64,000 nucleotides of DNA from Mycobacterium branderi (lineage in GTDB: Bacteria > Actinomycetota > Actinomycetes > Mycobacteriales > Mycobacteriaceae), in contig NZ_AP022606.1 of the NCBI RefSeq assembly GCF_010728725.1, forward strand, positions 1,984,001 to 2,048,000, given 5' to 3'. A program made the position numbers and the translations under genes. How positions within the stretch are numbered: position 1 is the stretch's first letter; each line of letters starts with the position of its first letter. Below, in pieces: positions 1 to 8,541 of this stretch. The notes beneath the pieces are model-generated. The model was not told where the DNA came from, did no database searches, and saw only the letters and a list, made by a program, of their open reading frames with translations.

Positions 1-493
1 GGCCCTCGGGTTCGGCCTCATCACCCAGCGCGAAGTACGCGATGTCGGTGATGGCGCCGACGGGCTCGTCGGCCCAGTGCACATGCACCCGGGTGCCGCG
101 GCTGATCGCGTCGGGCGTGCCTGCGTCGACGGCGTGCAGCAGCGTGGTGTCGGCGCCGTCGAGCTTGATCAGCGCCCAGGCGAACGGGCGGTCCAGCGGC
201 TGCCCCTCGAGCGGCTGCGGCTGCCAGGTCCAGGACTCGACGGTGCCGGTGGCAGCCACCGGTACCATCTCGCCCAGCGGTTCGTAGCTGACCGGGTCGT
301 ATTCGGCCGGCGGCACATGCACCCGGCCATCGGATCCGCGTACCCCGAGGATGCGGCGTTCGCGCAGGGCGGTGAAGAATTTGCCCAGGGTGGGACCGAC
401 CGAACGGGTGTAGTCAAAGGACAACGTCAGCGGCGCCGAGAGAGGCGGCTCCGGGTGTTCGATCAGCGGTGGGCGAGTTGAACTGGGTGTCAC
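1..493 (-). CDS. DUF35/OB-fold acyl-CoA-associated protein (Rv3521-like), partial
   Basis: The reverse strand from a GTG at 491-493 reads open to the left edge, so the C-terminus is missing (164 codons visible; the M. tuberculosis Rv3521 protein is about 300 aa). The visible part has an N-terminal segment followed by an OB-fold-like stretch typical of DUF35 proteins. These partner thiolases or aldolases such as Ltp2-ChsH2 in steroid side-chain removal. The short N-terminal segment that usually carries zinc-ribbon cysteines has no cysteine here. It is divergent from the F420-type oxidoreductase gene, with a KstR box between them. By synteny the thiolase-like genes ltp4/ltp3 should follow just outside the window. 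The start is uncertain because no clear ribosome-binding site precedes the GTG. Confidence 0.75.
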   Translation of the reverse strand, partial: MTPSSTRPPLIEHPEPPLSAPLTLSFDYTRSVGPTLGKFFTALRERRILGVRGSDGRVHVPPAEYDPVSYEPLGEMVPVAATGTVESWTWQPQPLEGQPLDRPFAWALIKLDGADTTLLHAVDAGTPDAISRGTRVHVHWADEPVGAITDIAYFALGDEAEPEG

Positions 494-502
494 GCATCTG
501 AG

Positions 503-516
503 TAGAACAGGTTCTA
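503..516. promoter_or_regulatory. KstR operator (TAGAACAGGTTCTA)
   Basis: Fourteen bases matching the KstR consensus TnnAACnnGTTnnA with perfect arms TAGAAC/GTTCTA. It lies between the divergent DUF35 gene (start 493) and the F420-type oxidoreductase gene (start 539), so it can repress both. KstR is the TetR-family repressor of cholesterol catabolism in mycobacteria and is relieved by steroid acyl-CoAs. Confidence 0.85.
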
Positions 517-538
517 AGAATCTGAGCAAGGAGCCAGG

Positions 539-1570
539 ATGAAGCTGGGATTGCAGCTGGGGTATTGGGGCGCTCAGCCCCCGGAGAACGCCGGTGAGCT
601 GGTGGCCGCCGCCGAGGACGCCGGCTTCGACGCCGTGTTCACCGCCGAAGCATGGGGATCGGACGCCTACACCCCACTGGCCTGGTGGGGCGCGTCGACC
701 CGACGCCTGCGGCTGGGCACCTCGGTGGTCCAGCTGTCCGCGCGCACCCCGACCGCGTGTGCGATGGCGGCGCTGACTTTGGATCATCTCTCCGGCGGCC
801 GGCACATGCTGGGCCTGGGAGTGTCCGGGCCGCAGGTGGTGGAGGGCTGGTACGGCCAGCGCTTTCCCAAGCCGCTGGCCCGCACCCGCGAGTACATCGA
901 CATCGTGCGTCAGGTGCTGGCCCGGGAGAAGCCGGTGACCAGCGACGGCCCGCACTACCCGCTGCCGTTAACCGGCGACGGCACAACGGGTCTGGGCAAG
1001 GCTTTGAAGCCGATCACTCATCCGCGGCGCGCCGATATTCCGATCCTGCTGGGCGCTGAGGGCCCGAAGAACGTCGCGCTGGCCGCCGAGATCTGCGACG
1101 GCTGGCTGCCGATCTTCTACACGCCGCGGCTGGCCGGCATGTACAACGAATGGCTCGATGAGGGGTTCGCCCGGCCCGGGGCGCGGCGTAGCCGCGAGGA
1201 CTTTGAGGTCTGCGCGACGGCCAACATCGTCATCACCAATGACCGCGCAGCCGCCTTCGCGGCGATGAAGCCGTATATCGCCCTGTACATGGGCGGGATG
1301 GGTGCCGAAGACACCAACTTCCACGCCGACGTGTACCGGCGGATGGGCTACGCCGAGGTCGTCGACGAGGTCACCCGGCTTTTCCGCAGCGACCAGAAGG
1401 AACGAGCCGCGGAGATCATCCCGGACGAAGTCATCGACGACGCCGCGATCGTCGGCGACCTGGACTACGTGCGTGAGCAGATCAAGGCCTGGGAGGCCGC
1501 CGGCGTCACCATGATGGTGGTCTCCGGTCGCAGCACCGAGCAGATTCGCGAGCTCGCCTCGTTGATCTGA
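539..1570 (+). CDS. LLM-class F420-dependent oxidoreductase (Rv3520c-like)
   Basis: The 343-aa protein is a luciferase-like TIM-barrel oxidoreductase of the F420-dependent type; it opens with the beta-strand MKLGLQLGYWG and has the usual WGSDAYTPLAWWGA segment near residue 40. Family members transfer hydride between coenzyme F420 and a substrate. The substrate here is unknown, but the KstR box directly upstream places it in the cholesterol regulon. An AAGGAG ribosome-binding site at 528-533 supports the ATG at 539. Length and position match M. tuberculosis Rv3520c (about 347 aa). Confidence 0.88.
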   Translation: MKLGLQLGYWGAQPPENAGELVAAAEDAGFDAVFTAEAWGSDAYTPLAWWGASTRRLRLGTSVVQLSARTPTACAMAALTLDHLSGGRHMLGLGVSGPQVVEGWYGQRFPKPLARTREYIDIVRQVLAREKPVTSDGPHYPLPLTGDGTTGLGKALKPITHPRRADIPILLGAEGPKNVALAAEICDGWLPIFYTPRLAGMYNEWLDEGFARPGARRSREDFEVCATANIVITNDRAAAFAAMKPYIALYMGGMGAEDTNFHADVYRRMGYAEVVDEVTRLFRSDQKERAAEIIPDEVIDDAAIVGDLDYVREQIKAWEAAGVTMMVVSGRSTEQIRELASLI

Positions 1571-1585
1571 CCGTTGCGGTCCGGT

Positions 1586-1599
1586 TAGAACACGTTCTA
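1586..1599. promoter_or_regulatory. KstR operator in a convergent intergenic gap (TAGAACACGTTCTA)
   Basis: A KstR box with perfect TAGAAC/GTTCTA arms lies between the 3' ends of the F420-type oxidoreductase (ends 1570) and the decarboxylase-like gene (ends 1622). The sequence match is as good as that of the promoter boxes in this window, but no gene starts nearby, so the controlled promoter is not obvious. Confidence 0.75.
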
Positions 1600-1621
1600 G
1601 ATTGGCCGAGTGTTCATCCGG

Positions 1622-2344
1622 TCAGGTGAGCGGGTGGGCGTCGCCGAACGACATTTCCACGTTGGCGACCGACCCGGACACCATCGCTCGCTTCGGCAGG
1701 CCCAGCGACGCCAACTCCTTGGCGTACGGGTGATCGCCCAGGCGCAGCGTCGCTCCGCCGAGCCGGCCGCGCAGCCCGCTGACCTTCATCTCCCACGGCA
1801 CTTCGCGGGTGGTGCCGTCGGCGTAGGTGTAGGTCTTGAGCACCTGTCCGCGCGACGTGAACATCGACGGCACCGGCAGGCCGCGACGAAAGTCGATGCC
1901 CGCGATGTGCGAGCCTTCGGTGCTGACGTCGAACCCGAACGTGCGTCCTTCGCGAACGGTGAAGTCCGCCATGATCTTTGGGAAACCCCAAATGGTTCGG
2001 CCCGCCTCGAGGGTGAAGGATTGGTCGACCGGCAGGTGGTGGATGAACGCCGCGGCATCCTTGAAAGCCCGCCAGCCGCTGGCCGCCGAGCCTGGCGGGT
2101 TGACCATCACGCAGGTGCCGAATTCGTGGTACTGCCCGAGATCGCCGTCGATGTAGCGGGCCAGCATCAGGTTGACCACGGCCCGGCCGGGCCGGTGCTG
2201 GCAGACCCGCAGGCCGCTGTAGTCGATGAGCCGCTGCGCCGCCTCGGCGTCCACCGAGAACATCGCGGTATGTACGTCAGCCTTGCGAACCCGGACCGGC
2301 ATGGTCAGCACGGTTCCGGCGATGGTGTGTTGTGATTCAGGCAT
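1622..2344 (-). CDS. Acetoacetate decarboxylase-like protein (Rv3519-like)
   Basis: This 240-aa protein looks like an acetoacetate decarboxylase-superfamily member: GFPKIMADFTV near residue 130, followed by TFGFDVSTEGSHIAGIDFRRG, fits the family fold. A catalytic Schiff-base lysine is plausible in WGFPKI but was not verified. Family chemistry is decarboxylation or aldol/dehydration of ketoacids. By position it equals Rv3519, an uncharacterised member of the cholesterol cluster. The start at 2344 leaves only 16 bp to the divergent cyp142 start. An internal ATG at 2302 would shorten it by 14 residues. Confidence 0.8.
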   Translation of the reverse strand: MPESQHTIAGTVLTMPVRVRKADVHTAMFSVDAEAAQRLIDYSGLRVCQHRPGRAVVNLMLARYIDGDLGQYHEFGTCVMVNPPGSAASGWRAFKDAAAFIHHLPVDQSFTLEAGRTIWGFPKIMADFTVREGRTFGFDVSTEGSHIAGIDFRRGLPVPSMFTSRGQVLKTYTYADGTTREVPWEMKVSGLRGRLGGATLRLGDHPYAKELASLGLPKRAMVSGSVANVEMSFGDAHPLT

Positions 2345-2360
2345 ATCTGGAGGTTAGTAG

Positions 2361-3572
2361 ATGACGGTCACGATTCCAGACGTTGATCTGACCGATGGCA
2401 CGTTCTATGCCGACGGTCGGCGAGCTCGCGAGGCGTATCGCTGGATGCGGGCCAATCAACCGGTTTTCCGGGACCGCAATGGCCTGGCCGCCGCGACGAC
2501 GTATCAGGCGATCATCGAAGCCGAACGGAATCCGGAACTGTTCTCCAGCACCGGCGGTATCCGTCCGGACCAGCCGGGTATGCCTTACATGATCGACATG
2601 GACGATCCCGCACATCTGTTGCGGCGCAAGCTCGTCAACGCGGGCTTCACCCGCAAGCGGGTGCGCGAGAAGGAGCCGTCGATCGCGCGGTTGTGTGACA
2701 CGCTGATCGACGCGGTGTGTGAGCGCGGTGAGTGTGACTTCGTCCGCGATATCGCCGCGCCGCTGCCGATGGCGGTGATCGGCGACATGCTCGGGGTCCT
2801 GCCCGAAGACCGCGGGATGCTGTTGAAGTGGTCGGATGACCTGGTGACCGGGCTGAGCTCACACCTGGATCCGACGTCGGCCGAATTCCAGGCGGTGATG
2901 GACGCTTTCGCTGCGTACACCGAATTCACGAAGGGCATCATCACCAAGCGCCGCTCCGAGCCCACCGAAGACCTCTTTTCGATCCTGGTGAACGCCGAGG
3001 TCGACGGGCAGCGGATGTCCGACGACGAGATCGTCTTCGAGACGCTGCTGATCCTGATCGGCGGCGACGAGACCACTCGGCACACCTTGTCCGGTGGGAC
3101 CGAGCAATTGCTGCGTAACCGCGACCAGTGGGAGCAGCTGGTGGCCGACCCGTCGCTGTTACCGGGCGCCATCGAGGAGATGCTGCGGTGGACGTCGCCG
3201 GTGAAGAACATGTGCCGAACGCTCACCGCTGACACCGAATTCCACGGCACGTCGTTGCGCGAGGGCGAGAAGATGATGCTGCTCTTCGAGTCCGCCAACT
3301 TCGACGAGTCGGTGTTCGACAACCCGGAGCAGTTCGACATCCGCCGAGACCCTAACAACCACATGGCTTTCGGCTTCGGCACGCACTTCTGTCTGGGGAA
3401 TCAGCTTGCCCGCCTTGAGCTTTCGCTGATGACGTCGCGGGTATTACAGCGATTGCCGGATCTGCGGCTAGCCTCCGACGACACGTTGCCGCTGCGGCCG
3501 GCCAACTTCGTCAGCGGCCTGGAATCCATGCCGGTGGTGTTCACACCCAGCGCGCCGGTGCTCCGAGCGTGA
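2361..3572 (+). CDS. cyp142: Cytochrome P450 CYP142, steroid C26/C27 hydroxylase
   Basis: A 403-aa soluble bacterial P450. The I-helix GGDETTRHT lies near residue 234 and the heme-binding FGFGTHFCLG has its cysteine ligand near residue 344. Length and sequence match CYP142, which oxidises the terminal methyl of cholest-4-en-3-one through alcohol and aldehyde to the 26-oic acid, the substrate for FadD19. A GGAGG at about 2349-2353 sits 7 bases before the ATG. The ferredoxin FdxD encoded at 25.3 kb is a plausible electron donor, by inference. The stop codon lies inside the stem of a hairpin at 3565-3618. Confidence 0.95.
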   Translation: MTVTIPDVDLTDGTFYADGRRAREAYRWMRANQPVFRDRNGLAAATTYQAIIEAERNPELFSSTGGIRPDQPGMPYMIDMDDPAHLLRRKLVNAGFTRKRVREKEPSIARLCDTLIDAVCERGECDFVRDIAAPLPMAVIGDMLGVLPEDRGMLLKWSDDLVTGLSSHLDPTSAEFQAVMDAFAAYTEFTKGIITKRRSEPTEDLFSILVNAEVDGQRMSDDEIVFETLLILIGGDETTRHTLSGGTEQLLRNRDQWEQLVADPSLLPGAIEEMLRWTSPVKNMCRTLTADTEFHGTSLREGEKMMLLFESANFDESVFDNPEQFDIRRDPNNHMAFGFGTHFCLGNQLARLELSLMTSRVLQRLPDLRLASDDTLPLRPANFVSGLESMPVVFTPSAPVLRA

Positions 3573-3618
3573 AGCTGTTGCGAGAAATCGGCGAAAAAGT
3601 CGCAACACCTTCACGTTC
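3565..3618. terminator. Bidirectional hairpin terminator between cyp142 and echA19
   Basis: A long inverted repeat: the left arm at about 3565-3583 (GAGCGTGAAGCTGTTGCGA) pairs with the right arm 3600-3618 with two mismatches, around a 16-base loop. It separates convergent cyp142 and echA19, and its left arm includes the cyp142 stop codon. There is no U-tract, as is common for mycobacterial terminators. Confidence 0.65.
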
Positions 3619-3629
3619 GGCGCAAAGGG

Positions 3630-4430
3630 TCAGTGGCCCTTGAACTGCGGCGCGCGTTTTTCCTTGAAGGCCAGCGGGCCTTCCTTGGCGTCCTCGGACA
3701 GGAACACCTTGATGCCGAGCTGGGTGTCGATCTTGAACGCCTCGTTCTCGTGCAGGCCTTCGGTCTCGCGAATGGACTTCAGGATGGCCTGCACCGCCAG
3801 CGGGCCGTTGTTCGAGATGACGTCGGCGATCTCTAAAGCCTTGGACAACGCCTGCCCGTCGGGAACGACGTGCCCGATCAAACCGATCTCCTTGGCCTCC
3901 GCGGCGGTGATGTGCCGTCCGGTCAGCAGCAGATCGCAGGCCACCGTGTAGGGGATCTGGCGGACCAGTCGCACCGCCGAGCCGCCCATCGGGTACAGGC
4001 TCCATTTGGCCTCCGAGATGCCGAACTTGGCGCTTTCGCCGGCCACCCGGATGTCGGTGCCCTGCAGGATTTCGGTGCCACCGGCGATGGCCGGGCCCTC
4101 GACGGCCGCGATCAACGGTTTGGTCAGCCGCCGCCCCTTGAGCAGGGCGTCGATACGCGAAGGGTCGTAGCTGCCGTCCTTGAACGACTCACCCGGCGGC
4201 TTGGCAGTGGCCGCCTTGAGGTCCATGCCGGCGCAGAAATAGCCCCCGGCCCCGGTCAGGATGCAGCAGCGGATGTCGGGATCGTTGTCGACGCGGTCCC
4301 ACGCCTCGACCATGATTTGCATCATTTCGCCGCTCAGCGCGTTGCGCGCCGCCGGCCGGTTCATCGTGACGATCAGGGTGTGTCCGCGCTGCTCAACGAG
4401 GGCGTCGGGTTCTTTTTCGGACTCGCTCAC
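3630..4430 (-). CDS. echA19: Enoyl-CoA hydratase EchA19
   Basis: A 266-aa crotonase-fold enzyme. The oxyanion-hole segments [11 protein letters not shown] near residue 65 and [12 protein letters not shown] near residue 110 are clear, and the glutamate of GGTEIL occupies the classical first catalytic position. EchA19 in M. tuberculosis hydrates the C22 unsaturated steroid CoA intermediate of cholesterol side-chain beta-oxidation. It is divergent from fadD19 with one KstR box between them, so both are expected to be co-repressed. The last residues are close to the 263-aa M. tuberculosis enzyme. Confidence 0.93.
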   Translation of the reverse strand: MSESEKEPDALVEQRGHTLIVTMNRPAARNALSGEMMQIMVEAWDRVDNDPDIRCCILTGAGGYFCAGMDLKAATAKPPGESFKDGSYDPSRIDALLKGRRLTKPLIAAVEGPAIAGGTEILQGTDIRVAGESAKFGISEAKWSLYPMGGSAVRLVRQIPYTVACDLLLTGRHITAAEAKEIGLIGHVVPDGQALSKALEIADVISNNGPLAVQAILKSIRETEGLHENEAFKIDTQLGIKVFLSEDAKEGPLAFKEKRAPQFKGH

Positions 4431-4474
4431 CGGTGTCCGCCTTCCTGTCTGTCGACCCCAGACTTGTCAGGAAA

Positions 4475-4488
4475 TGTAACACGTTCTA
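4475..4488. promoter_or_regulatory. KstR operator (TGTAACACGTTCTA)
   Basis: Matches TnnAACnnGTTnnA exactly and lies in the 69-bp divergent gap between echA19 (start 4430) and fadD19 (start 4500). The box ends only 11 bases before the fadD19 GTG, so binding would block that promoter directly. Confidence 0.88.
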
Positions 4489-4499
4489 ATTTGGGGTCC

Positions 4500-6146
4500 G
4501 TGGCCCTGAACATAGCCGACTTAGCCGAGCATGCCATCGACGCCGTGCCTGACCGCGTCGCCCTGATCTGCGGCGACGACCAGCTGACCTACGCGCAGCT
4601 GGAGGAGAAGGCCAACCGACTGGCGCACTACCTGATCGACCACGGCGTCAAGAAGGACGACAAGGTCGGCCTGTACTGCCGCAACCGCATCGAGATCGTG
4701 ATCGCGATGCTGGGCATCGTCAAGGCCGGCGCCATCCTGGTCAACGTCAACTTCCGCTACGTCGAGGGCGAGCTGCGCTACCTGTTCGACAACTCCGACA
4801 TGGTGGCGCTGGTGCACGAGCGCCAGTACTCCGACCGCGTCGCCAACGTCTTGCCGGACACCCCGAACGTCAAGACGATCCTGGTGGTCGAGGACGGCAG
4901 CGACAACGACTACCAGCGCTACGGCGGCGTCGAATTCTACTCCGCGCTCGAAAAGGGCTCTCCGGAACGCGATTTCGGCCCCCGCAGCGCCGACGACATC
5001 TACCTGCTCTACACCGGCGGCACCACCGGCTTCCCGAAGGGCGTCATGTGGCGCCACGAGGACATCTACCGGGTGCTGTTCGGCGGAACCGACTTCGCGA
5101 CGGGCGAATTCGTCAAGGACGAATACGACTTGGCCAAGGCCGCCGCCGAAAATCCGCCGATGATCCGCTACCCGATCCCGCCGATGATCCACGGCGCCAC
5201 CCAGTCGGCGACCTGGATGTCACTCTTCTCGGGCCAGACCACCGTTCTCGCACCGGAATTCGACCCCGACGAGGTCTGGAGGACCATCCACAAGCACAAG
5301 GTGAACCTGCTGTTCTTCACCGGTGACGCGATGGCCCGGCCGCTGCTCGACGCATTGCTGAAAGGCCGTGAGAAAGATGAGGCCTACGACTTGTCCTCGC
5401 TGTTCCTGTTGGCCAGCACCGCGGCGTTGTTCTCGCCGAGCATCAAGGAGAAGCTCCTCGAGCTGCTTCCCAACAGGATCATCACCGACTCCATCGGCTC
5501 CTCGGAGACCGGCTTCGGCGGGACCAGCGTCGTCGCCAAAGACGCGCCGCACAGCGGCGGTCCGCGAGTGACCATCGACCATCGCACCGTGGTTCTCGAC
5601 GAGGACGGCAACGAGGTCAAGCCTGGCTCGGGTGTCCGTGGCTTTATCGCCAAGAAGGGCAACATCCCGGTCGGTTACTACAAGGACGAGAAGAAGACTG
5701 CCGAGACGTTCAAGACCATCAACGGCGTCCGCTACGCGATCCCCGGGGACTACGCCCAGGTGGAGGCCGACGGCACGGTCACCATGCTCGGGCGCGGCTC
5801 GGTGTCGATCAACAGCGGAGGGGAGAAGATCTATCCCGAGGAAGTCGAGGCGGCACTGAAGGGTCATCCCGACGTGTTCGACGCGCTGGTGGTCGGGGTG
5901 CCCGACGAACGCTACGGCCAGTGCGTGGCCGCCGTCGTGCACCCGCGGCCCGGCATGCGGCCGTCGCTGGCCGAACTCGACAAGTTCGTGCGCAGCGAGA
6001 TCGCGGGATACAAAGTGCCGCGGGCACTTTGGTATGTCGACGAGGTCAAGCGGTCACCGGCCGGCAAACCGGACTACCGCTGGGCCAAGGAGCAGACCGA
6101 GGCCCGCCCGGCCGACGAGAGACACGCCAACCACGTGACGGCGTGA
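4500..6146 (+). CDS. fadD19: Steroid-26-oyl-CoA synthetase FadD19
   Basis: A 548-aa acyl-adenylate-forming ligase starting at GTG 4500; the reading frame is open further upstream, but that part overlaps echA19 on the other strand and the operator. The P-loop-like motif LYTGGTTGFPKG lies near residue 170, and GDYAQVEADGTVTMLGR plus the C-terminal lysine in SPAGKPDYRW are present. FadD19 activates cholest-4-en-3-one-26-oate with ATP and CoA for the first round of side-chain beta-oxidation, acting after CYP142/CYP125. The length is identical to M. tuberculosis FadD19 as I recall it. Confidence 0.95.
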   Translation: MALNIADLAEHAIDAVPDRVALICGDDQLTYAQLEEKANRLAHYLIDHGVKKDDKVGLYCRNRIEIVIAMLGIVKAGAILVNVNFRYVEGELRYLFDNSDMVALVHERQYSDRVANVLPDTPNVKTILVVEDGSDNDYQRYGGVEFYSALEKGSPERDFGPRSADDIYLLYTGGTTGFPKGVMWRHEDIYRVLFGGTDFATGEFVKDEYDLAKAAAENPPMIRYPIPPMIHGATQSATWMSLFSGQTTVLAPEFDPDEVWRTIHKHKVNLLFFTGDAMARPLLDALLKGREKDEAYDLSSLFLLASTAALFSPSIKEKLLELLPNRIITDSIGSSETGFGGTSVVAKDAPHSGGPRVTIDHRTVVLDEDGNEVKPGSGVRGFIAKKGNIPVGYYKDEKKTAETFKTINGVRYAIPGDYAQVEADGTVTMLGRGSVSINSGGEKIYPEEVEAALKGHPDVFDALVVGVPDERYGQCVAAVVHPRPGMRPSLAELDKFVRSEIAGYKVPRALWYVDEVKRSPAGKPDYRWAKEQTEARPADERHANHVTA

Positions 6147-6160
6147 CTTAGAGTCGAAGG

Positions 6161-7702
6161 GTGAATGGTGCCCTTGCTCTGATCAACGCACTGGTCGACG
6201 GCGGCGTCGACGTGTGCTTCGCCAACCCCGGCACATCGGAAATGCATTTCGTGGCGGCGCTGGACGCCGTGCCCCGGATGCGCGGGGTGCTGACGCTGTT
6301 CGAAGGGGTGGCCACGGGCGCGGCCGACGGCTACGCGCGGATCGCCGACCGTCCGGCGGCGGTGCTGCTGCACCTCGGGCCCGGGCTGGGTAACGGGCTG
6401 GCCAACCTGCACAACGCGCGTCGGGCCCACGTCCCGATCGTGGTGGTCGTCGGCGACCACGCCACCTATCACAAGAAGTACGACGCCCCACTGGAATCCG
6501 ACATCGGGGCGCTGGCCGGCAGCGTGTCGGGCTGGCTTCGGAGGTGCACCGGCGATGTCGCCGCCGACGCCGCTGCGGCCGTCTCCGTGGCCCAGGCAAC
6601 CAAGCAGATCTCCACATTGATTCTGCCCGCTGACATTTCGTGGTCGGAAGCTACCGGCACCGCCTCCGCGGTCACGGCGACGTCGATGCCGGAACCGGAC
6701 ATCGAGCTGGCGGCCAAGGTGCTGCGATCCGGCGAACCCGCGGTGATCCTCGTCGGAGGCGACGCCACCCGCGCTGCGGGCTTGCACGCGGCGGCCCGGG
6801 TCGCCGCGGCCACCGGTGCCCGCTGGTACTGCGAGACGTTCCCAACCCGCTTGGAGCGCGGCGCCGGGCTGCCGGCGGTCGACCGGCTTGCGTACTTCGC
6901 CGAAGCCGTTGCGGCGCAACTCGACGGCGCCAAGCACCTGATATTGGCCGGCGCGGCATCGCCGGTATCGTTCTTCGCCTACCCCGGCCGGCCTAGCGAT
7001 TTAGTGCCCGACGGGTGCGAAGTCCACGTGCTGAGCGGTCACCGTGGTGCTGCCGATGCGCTGACGGCGCTGGCCGACGAGGTAGCGCCCGGCACGGCCG
7101 CCCCGGTGGCCGCGCCGTCGCGTCCGAAGCTACCGACGGGTGCACTGACGGCCATGTCGGTCGCCGACGTGGTCGGCGCGCTGTTGCCGGAGCGTGCGAT
7201 CGTCGTCGACGAATCCAACACGTCAGGACTGCCACTGGCGGCCGCCACTGCCGGTGCGCCCGCGCATGATTGGCTGACGCTGACCGGCGGGGCGATCGGT
7301 TACGGCATCCCCGCCGCGGTCGGTGCCGCCGTCGCCGCGCCGGACCGGCCAGTCCTGTGCCTGGAATCCGACGGCTCGGCGATGTACACAATCTCCGGCC
7401 TGTGGACGCAGGCCCGGGAGAACCTCGACGTCACCACCGTCGTCTACAACAACGGCGCCTACGACATCCTGCGTTTGGAGTTGCAGCGGGTCGGCGCAGA
7501 AGGCGCGCCCGGCCCAAAAGCGCAGCAGCTGCTCGACTTGACCGGTCCGCGAATGGATTTCGTCAAGATTGCCGAGGGCATGGGAGTGCCCGCCAAGCGG
7601 GTGGCCACCGCCGAAGAGTTCGCCGACGCTCTGCGCGCGGCATTTAACGAGCCGGGCCCGCATCTCGTCGAGGCGATGGTGCCGTCGATGCTCGGTTACT
7701 GA
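6161..7702 (+). CDS. ilvX: Thiamine-diphosphate enzyme IlvX (acetolactate-synthase large-subunit-like)
   Basis: A 513-aa TPP enzyme with the three-domain layout of acetohydroxyacid synthase. The N-terminal catalytic glutamate region (FEGVATGAADGYAR, near residue 50) is clear, and the C-terminal TPP/Mg motif runs from ESDGSAMYTISGL to YNNGAYD (near 405-435). M. tuberculosis IlvX (Rv3509c, about 515 aa) occupies the same place next to this cluster; its physiological substrate is not established. The GTG start lies 14 bp after fadD19 with GAAGG upstream, so it probably belongs to the fadD19 transcript. The 3' end overlaps the convergent TauD-like gene by 7 bp. Confidence 0.88.
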   Translation: MNGALALINALVDGGVDVCFANPGTSEMHFVAALDAVPRMRGVLTLFEGVATGAADGYARIADRPAAVLLHLGPGLGNGLANLHNARRAHVPIVVVVGDHATYHKKYDAPLESDIGALAGSVSGWLRRCTGDVAADAAAAVSVAQATKQISTLILPADISWSEATGTASAVTATSMPEPDIELAAKVLRSGEPAVILVGGDATRAAGLHAAARVAAATGARWYCETFPTRLERGAGLPAVDRLAYFAEAVAAQLDGAKHLILAGAASPVSFFAYPGRPSDLVPDGCEVHVLSGHRGAADALTALADEVAPGTAAPVAAPSRPKLPTGALTAMSVADVVGALLPERAIVVDESNTSGLPLAAATAGAPAHDWLTLTGGAIGYGIPAAVGAAVAAPDRPVLCLESDGSAMYTISGLWTQARENLDVTTVVYNNGAYDILRLELQRVGAEGAPGPKAQQLLDLTGPRMDFVKIAEGMGVPAKRVATAEEFADALRAAFNEPGPHLVEAMVPSMLGY

Positions 7703-8541
7703 ATCGGCTCGTCGCCAAGCACGGTGGTGCGCAGCATCTCTCGCGGCGAGTCCGGGTCGTAAGGCGCAGCGCGGTGCAGCACCCCGCGGTTGTCCCAGAT
7801 CACCGTGTCGCCGACCGACCAGCGGTGGCTGTACACCTTGTCCGCGGTCGTGGCCCGGTCCAGCAGCTGGGCCAGCAGCGCGCGACCCTCGTCGAGGTCC
7901 ATGCCCACGACGTAGTCGGCCGACGCTCCCAGCACCAGCGACTTGCGGCCGTCGTTGTGTGTCCAGACCAGCGGATGCTCGTGGGTCGGCCGCGCCCGCC
8001 AGCGCGCCAACTGCTCGGGCGTGGGATCGGGCGTAACGCGGCGCTGCGAAGCCTCCAGGGAGTGAACGACTTTCAGTGACGCGAACCGCTGCTTCTCGTC
8101 GTCGCTCAACGCGTCGTAAGCCGCGTACGTGCTGGCGAACTCGGTTTCGCCGCCCCGTTCGGCGACCTGCACCGCGGAGAGAACAGTTGCCTTCTGCGGG
8201 CATTCTTCGCCCATCGGGGTGCAGCCGTCGATGTGCCAGTCGAAGGTGGCGCGCAGATACGCCGCCGACGAATTCTTCGCCGGGTCCAGTGTGATGGGGT
8301 AGATGCCCGCCACCGGATGATGGCCGTCGGAGGAATGGTCGACCTCGCCGAGCCGGCGGCAAAACGCCACCTGCGCTTCGGGATTCAGATGTAGGTCGGG
8401 AAAGACCAGCACGCCGTTGTCCTCCAGCGCCTCGAGCACCGCCTCGGCGAGTAAATCGTCGGTGGCGAGCCGGTGGGGGTCGATGTCGCCGACTTCGGCG
8501 CCCACCGATGCGGTGAGCTTGTTGACGGTGAGCAGACTCAT
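7696..8541 (-). CDS. TauD/TfdA-family Fe(II)/2-oxoglutarate dioxygenase
   Basis: A 281-aa protein with the TauD-type iron triad: HxD in FDWHIDGCTP near residue 92 and the distal histidine in NRGVLHRAAPYD near 256, followed by the arginine of REMLRTT that normally binds 2-oxoglutarate. Such enzymes hydroxylate substrates using O2 and 2-oxoglutarate; the substrate is unknown. Its ATG overlaps the stop of the upstream 111-aa gene by 4 bp (ATGA), so it is the last gene of the MarR-linked Rieske operon. The open frame extends upstream of 8541 but that part is a shadow of the neighbour. Confidence 0.85.
   Translation of the reverse strand: MSLLTVNKLTASVGAEVGDIDPHRLATDDLLAEAVLEALEDNGVLVFPDLHLNPEAQVAFCRRLGEVDHSSDGHHPVAGIYPITLDPAKNSSAAYLRATFDWHIDGCTPMGEECPQKATVLSAVQVAERGGETEFASTYAAYDALSDDEKQRFASLKVVHSLEASQRRVTPDPTPEQLARWRARPTHEHPLVWTHNDGRKSLVLGASADYVVGMDLDEGRALLAQLLDRATTADKVYSHRWSVGDTVIWDNRGVLHRAAPYDPDSPREMLRTTVLGDEPIQ

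Noticed and set aside
3870..4499. Upstream extension of the fadD19 frame (to a 758-aa protein)
   Set aside because: It is antisense to echA19 and includes the KstR box; the GTG at 4500 gives the exact FadD19 length.
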